The notes below the pieces were generated by a model, which searched no databases, was not told the origin of the DNA, and saw only the letters and a program-made list of their open reading frames with translations. This document shows, piece by piece, positions 42,735-45,476 of a DNA stretch of 45,476 bases. The stretch is from Stenotrophomonas sp. UBA7346 (GTDB lineage Bacteria; Pseudomonadota; Gammaproteobacteria; Xanthomonadales; Xanthomonadaceae). Positions within the stretch are counted from its first letter, which is position 1. Every line of letters begins with the position of its first letter. The stretch is taken from contig DKPB01000037.1 in NCBI GenBank assembly GCA_002471015.1, positions 1 to 45,476 on the forward strand. The letters run 5' to 3'. A program made the position numbers and the translations under genes.

Positions 42735-43406
42735 ATGGGCATCCGCCTCCCCACCTGGGTCTGGGTTGGTGCGGTCGCACTGTCGTGTGTGGCCGGCATG
42801 GTCAACGTGGTTGGCTTCCTGGGGTTTGAACACCAGGCCGTCAGCCACCTGACCGGCAGCACCAGCCAGCTGGGCATCGCCCTGGCCGAACGTGACTGGC
42901 GCTCGGTCGGGCACCTGTGGGGCTTGCTGATCGCTTTTTCGCTGGGCGCCATGCTCAGCGGCCTGATCATCCAGGGCGAAAGCCTGCAGTTGGGACGCCG
43001 CTACGGTGTCGCACTGGCGTTGGAATCGGCCCTGCTGCTCGTTGCCATCCCACTGTTCAAGCAGCAACAGGTGTGGGGCGCACTGGCTGCGGCCATGGCC
43101 TGCGGCCTGCAGAATGCACTGGCCACCACCTTCAGTGGCGCGGTGGTGCGCACCACCCACCTCAGCGGCATGTTCACCGATCTGGGCATCGGCCTGGGCC
43201 ATCTGCTGCGCGGCCTGCCATTGCAACTGCGGCGACTGACCCTGAGCGGCCTGATCATCAGCGGCTTCCTTGCCGGCGGCGTCATCGGTGCCTGGCTGTT
43301 CCTGCGCTGGCAATATGACGCTCTACTGGCACCGGCACTGCTCACCGGCATCAGCGGGCTGGGCTATGTGCTGTACCGGCAATGGGTGTTGCTGCGGCGG
43401 CGCTGA
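42735..43406 (+). CDS. DUF1275/YoaK-family membrane protein
   Basis: A 223-residue protein with about six hydrophobic helices. The opening WVWVGAVALSCVAGMVNVVGFLGFEHQAVSHLTGSTSQLGIAL and the central ACGLQNALATTFSGAVVRTTHLSGMFTDLGIGLGHLL are the two conserved blocks of the YoaK (DUF1275) family. Function is not established in that family; a transport role is suspected. It lies 16 bp after the lipoprotein gene and is probably in the same transcription unit. Confidence 0.88.
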   Translation: MGIRLPTWVWVGAVALSCVAGMVNVVGFLGFEHQAVSHLTGSTSQLGIALAERDWRSVGHLWGLLIAFSLGAMLSGLIIQGESLQLGRRYGVALALESALLLVAIPLFKQQQVWGALAAAMACGLQNALATTFSGAVVRTTHLSGMFTDLGIGLGHLLRGLPLQLRRLTLSGLIISGFLAGGVIGAWLFLRWQYDALLAPALLTGISGLGYVLYRQWVLLRRR

Positions 43407-43440
43407 AGCAAGCGCCGGGCAAACATTGCACAATTCCGGC

Positions 43441-44250
43441 ATGAGCCCTTCTACCCCCGTTTCCGCGCTAACCATCGCCGGCTCCGACTCCGGCGGTGGC
43501 GCCGGCATCCAGGCCGACCTCAAGGCCTTCGCCGCACATCGCGTGCATGGCCTGTCCGCCATCGCCGCCCTCACCGCCCAACACACCCGTGGCGTCACCG
43601 CCGTGCACGTCCCACCACTGGATTTCCTGCAGGCACAGATCGACGCCTGCTTCGAAGACTTCGACATCCATGCGGTGAAGCTAGGCATGCTGGCCAATGC
43701 CGAGGTGATCCACCTGGTGGCCGATGCACTGGAGCGCCACCGGCCGGCACACATCGTGCTGGACCCGGTGATGATCGCCACCAGCGGCGCCAAGCTGCTG
43801 CAGGACAGCGCCCTGCAGGCACTGCGCGAACGCCTGCTGCCAAAGGCCACCCTGCTCACCCCCAATACACCCGAGGCCGAGCTGTTGCTCGGCCGGCGCA
43901 TCCAGAGCGCGGAGGACGCAGAGGATGCAGCCACCGCCCTGCTGGGACTGGGTGCCAGCGCAGTGCTGCTGAAGGGCGGCCACCTGCAGGAAGGCAAGCG
44001 CGTGGTCGACCGCTATTTCGATGGCGTTGCCCGCGAGGAATTCAGCCATGTGCGCCTGCCCATCGATGCCCATGGCACCGGCTGCACCCTGGCCTCGGCC
44101 ATCGCCGCACAGCTTTGCCGCGGACTGAGCATGGCCAATGCCTGCGAAGCCGCCATCGACTATGTTGCGCGCGGACTGAGTGGCGGCTACTTCCCCGGCC
44201 GCAGCGACGTCATGGTGCTTGACCATTTCGGCGCAGCACCGACGGCATGA
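43441..44250 (+). CDS. thiD: Hydroxymethylpyrimidine/phosphomethylpyrimidine kinase
   Basis: ThiD phosphorylates HMP and HMP-P for thiamine synthesis. The 269-residue protein has LTIAGSDSGGGAGIQADLKAF at the start, KLGMLANAEVI, VLDPVMIATSGAKLL, LTPNTPEAELL and the HGTGCTLASAIAA catalytic loop with Cys. The ATG at 43441 gives the right length. Its stop overlaps the start of the hydrolase gene by 4 nt. No other thiamine genes or TPP riboswitch are seen here. Confidence 0.96.
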   Translation: MSPSTPVSALTIAGSDSGGGAGIQADLKAFAAHRVHGLSAIAALTAQHTRGVTAVHVPPLDFLQAQIDACFEDFDIHAVKLGMLANAEVIHLVADALERHRPAHIVLDPVMIATSGAKLLQDSALQALRERLLPKATLLTPNTPEAELLLGRRIQSAEDAEDAATALLGLGASAVLLKGGHLQEGKRVVDRYFDGVAREEFSHVRLPIDAHGTGCTLASAIAAQLCRGLSMANACEAAIDYVARGLSGGYFPGRSDVMVLDHFGAAPTA

Positions 44251-45107
44251 GCAGCGCAGGAACCGCACCACACATCGAACAGTTGTCCGTCGAAAGCAGC
44301 GACGGCCATCGCTTCGAACTGCTTGCCTGCCTGCCAGAGCAGGCAACGGCCAGCCTGCTCTGGCTGCCGGCGCTGGGCGTGGCTGCACGCCACTACCTGC
44401 CCTTCGCACACGCACTGGCTGGCAAGGGCATTGCCGTGTTCGTGCATGAGTGGCGCGGCAACGGCAGCAGCAGCCTGCGCCCCGACCGCGCGTATGACTG
44501 GGGTTACCAGGCCCTGCTGCAACAGGACCTGCCCGCAGCGGAGGCGGTAGTGCAGGCCCGGCTACCGACACTGCCCTTGCGCCTGGGCGGACACAGCCTT
44601 GGTGGACAACTCAGTTGCTGCTACGCAGGCATGCGCGCGCTGCCATTGGACGCACTGTGGCTGGTCGCCAGCGGTACGCCGTGGTGGCGCAGCTTCCCGG
44701 GGCCACGGGGCTGGCTGCTGCCGCTGGCCTACCGCTTCCTGCCGTGGCTGGCGCAGCGCAACGGCAGCCTGCCCGGCCGCCGCGTCGGCTTCGGCGGCAC
44801 CGAAGCACGCAGCCTGATCCGCGACTGGGCCGGCGTGGGCCTGAGCAACCACTATGCAGCCGCAGGACTGCCCGTCGACCTGGAGGCCGGCATGCGCTGC
44901 ATCAGCGCCCCAACGCGGGCGATCGTGTTCGACAGTGATTGGCTGGCACCGGCCAGTTCCATGCGCGGGCTGCTGGCAAAGATGAGCGCCTCGCCCAGCA
45001 GCCTGCAGGTGCTGTCCTCCGCACAACTGGATGTGCGTGCTGATCATTTCCAATGGATGAAATCACCGCAATCGGTGGCCGATGCGTTGTTTCATCACAA
45101 TGATTAA
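44247..45107 (+). CDS. Alpha/beta-hydrolase family protein
   Basis: A 286-residue probable serine hydrolase. The nucleophile elbow is GGHSLGGQ (LPLRLGGHSLGGQLSCCYAG), after a typical alpha/beta-hydrolase core (SLLWLPALGVAARHYLPFAHALAGKGIAVFVHEWRGNGSS). The catalytic acid is probably in IVFDSDWLAP and the His in VRADHFQWMK. The substrate is unknown. It is coupled to thiD by a 4-nt overlap, and the ThiD-hydrolase link may be only organisational. Confidence 0.85.
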   Translation: MSSAGTAPHIEQLSVESSDGHRFELLACLPEQATASLLWLPALGVAARHYLPFAHALAGKGIAVFVHEWRGNGSSSLRPDRAYDWGYQALLQQDLPAAEAVVQARLPTLPLRLGGHSLGGQLSCCYAGMRALPLDALWLVASGTPWWRSFPGPRGWLLPLAYRFLPWLAQRNGSLPGRRVGFGGTEARSLIRDWAGVGLSNHYAAAGLPVDLEAGMRCISAPTRAIVFDSDWLAPASSMRGLLAKMSASPSSLQVLSSAQLDVRADHFQWMKSPQSVADALFHHND

Positions 45108-45125
45108 GAATTTTTCACAAAACCG

Positions 45126-45154
45126 TTGACGCAAACGCCGCATATCCGCATAAT
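45126..45154 (+). promoter_or_regulatory. Promoter of the tRNA-Arg genes
   Basis: TTGACG (45126-45131) and CATAAT (45149-45154) are 17 bp apart, with the first tRNA 18 bp after the -10 box. The match to sigma70 is strong. Confidence 0.75.
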
Positions 45155-45172
45155 CTCGCTCCTGGCAACGAC

Positions 45173-45249
45173 GCGCTCGTAGCTCAGTTGGATAGAGTAC
45201 CTGGCTACGAACCAGGTGGTCGGGAGTTCGAATCTCTCCGAGCGCACCA
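45173..45249 (+). tRNA. tRNA-Arg (anticodon ACG), copy 1
   Basis: Acceptor GCGCTCG/CGAGCGC, D arm with AGTTGGATA, anticodon arm CCTGG-CTACGAA-CCAGG giving anticodon ACG, T arm GGGAG-TTCGAAT-CTCTC. CCA is encoded. ACG is normally edited to ICG by TadA, so it reads CGU, CGC and CGA. Confidence 0.97.
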
Positions 45250-45302
45250 TGTCAGAACGCAGATTCAATCTGCGCCGCTTCAAACTACAACAGCAATGTT
45301 GA

Positions 45303-45379
45303 GCGCTCGTAGCTCAGTTGGATAGAGTACCTGGCTACGAACCAGGTGGTCGGGAGTTCGAATCTCTCCGAGCGCACCA
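45303..45379 (+). tRNA. tRNA-Arg (anticodon ACG), copy 2
   Basis: Identical in sequence to copy 1 over all 77 nt including CCA, 53 nt downstream. Both probably come from one transcript that is cut into tRNAs, and the shared terminator follows copy 2. Confidence 0.97.
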
Positions 45380-45384
45380 ATACC

Positions 45385-45415
45385 AAAAACAGCAGGCATT
45401 GCCTGCTGTTTTTTT
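45385..45415 (+). terminator. Terminator of the tRNA-Arg transcript
   Basis: ACAGCAGGC-ATT-GCCTGCTGT forms a 9-bp stem followed by a run of Ts, 6 nt past the second tRNA. Confidence 0.92.
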
Positions 45416-45455
45416 ATGTGCGCTTTTTGATGACAACCCAGCCAAGGATGCATCA

Positions 45456-45476
45456 CGCAGTGCCGAGCCATGCTCG
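45456..45476. repeat. SMAG-like palindrome, cut by the window edge
   Basis: GCAG followed by TGCCGAGCCATGCTCG at the last bases of the window matches the same palindrome found at 4653-5287 and 31595. The tetranucleotide is GCAG rather than GTAG. Confidence 0.7.

Overview
The window looks like a chromosomal segment of a Stenotrophomonas-type member of the Lysobacteraceae (Xanthomonadaceae). The reasons are the high G+C content, the gene set and gene order of that family (agmatine deiminase with N-carbamoylputrescine amidase, a PrxQ-type Bcp with Cys47/Cys83, a 421-residue IspG starting MHDAVTRP), and many short intergenic palindromes of the GTAG/TGCCGAGC...GCTCGGCA type, which match the SMAG repeats described in S. 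maltophilia. The species call is inference.

Layout. 1-2678 (minus): cmk-rpsA-ihfB, as in E. coli. 2759-8060 (plus): a zinc-ligand-poor L36 gene, a small secreted protein, then aguA and aguB split by a 91-bp tandem repeat array, a GNAT acetyltransferase and a TraB/GumN-like protein. 8061-8502: low-complexity DNA between inverted palindromic repeats. 8503-16179 (minus): an adaptor-permease-permease RND efflux operon. 16419-17645 (plus): two monoheme cytochromes c and a small CxxC protein. 17681-20124 (minus): nfuA followed by a large repetitive membrane protein. 20216-21797 (plus): phhB, a TonB-C-domain lipoprotein and zupT. 21936-26466: divergent rluC and rne. 26804-29709 (minus): a GacA/UvrY-type regulator, a PAP2 phosphatase and ispG. 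29794-31583 (plus): a RegB/RegA (PrrBA, RoxSR)-type redox two-component pair. 31739-37319 (minus): pcnB-folK-panB-panC-panD-pgi. 37403-37962 (plus): tRNA-Glu and fdxA. 38029-40744: bamC-like and dapA divergent from gcvR and bcp, the same arrangement as E. coli. 40827-45107 (plus): PIN-PhoH ATPase, lipoprotein, DUF1275 protein, thiD and an alpha/beta hydrolase in a tight run. 45173-45379: two identical tRNA-Arg(ACG) genes.

Most of the content is core metabolism and gene expression: translation (S1, L36, three tRNAs), RNA processing (RNase E, poly(A) polymerase, RluC, PIN-PhoH), pantothenate, folate, lysine, thiamine, isoprenoid and polyamine metabolism, Fe-S and electron transfer. I see no prophage, insertion sequence, CRISPR array or defence island. 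The observations most worth checking are the apparent AUC start codon of pcnB, the composite repeat array between aguA and aguB, the unequal proton-relay residues of the two RND permeases, the VRER-repeat membrane protein beside nfuA, the short BamC-like protein, and the possibly leaderless regB-type kinase mRNA.
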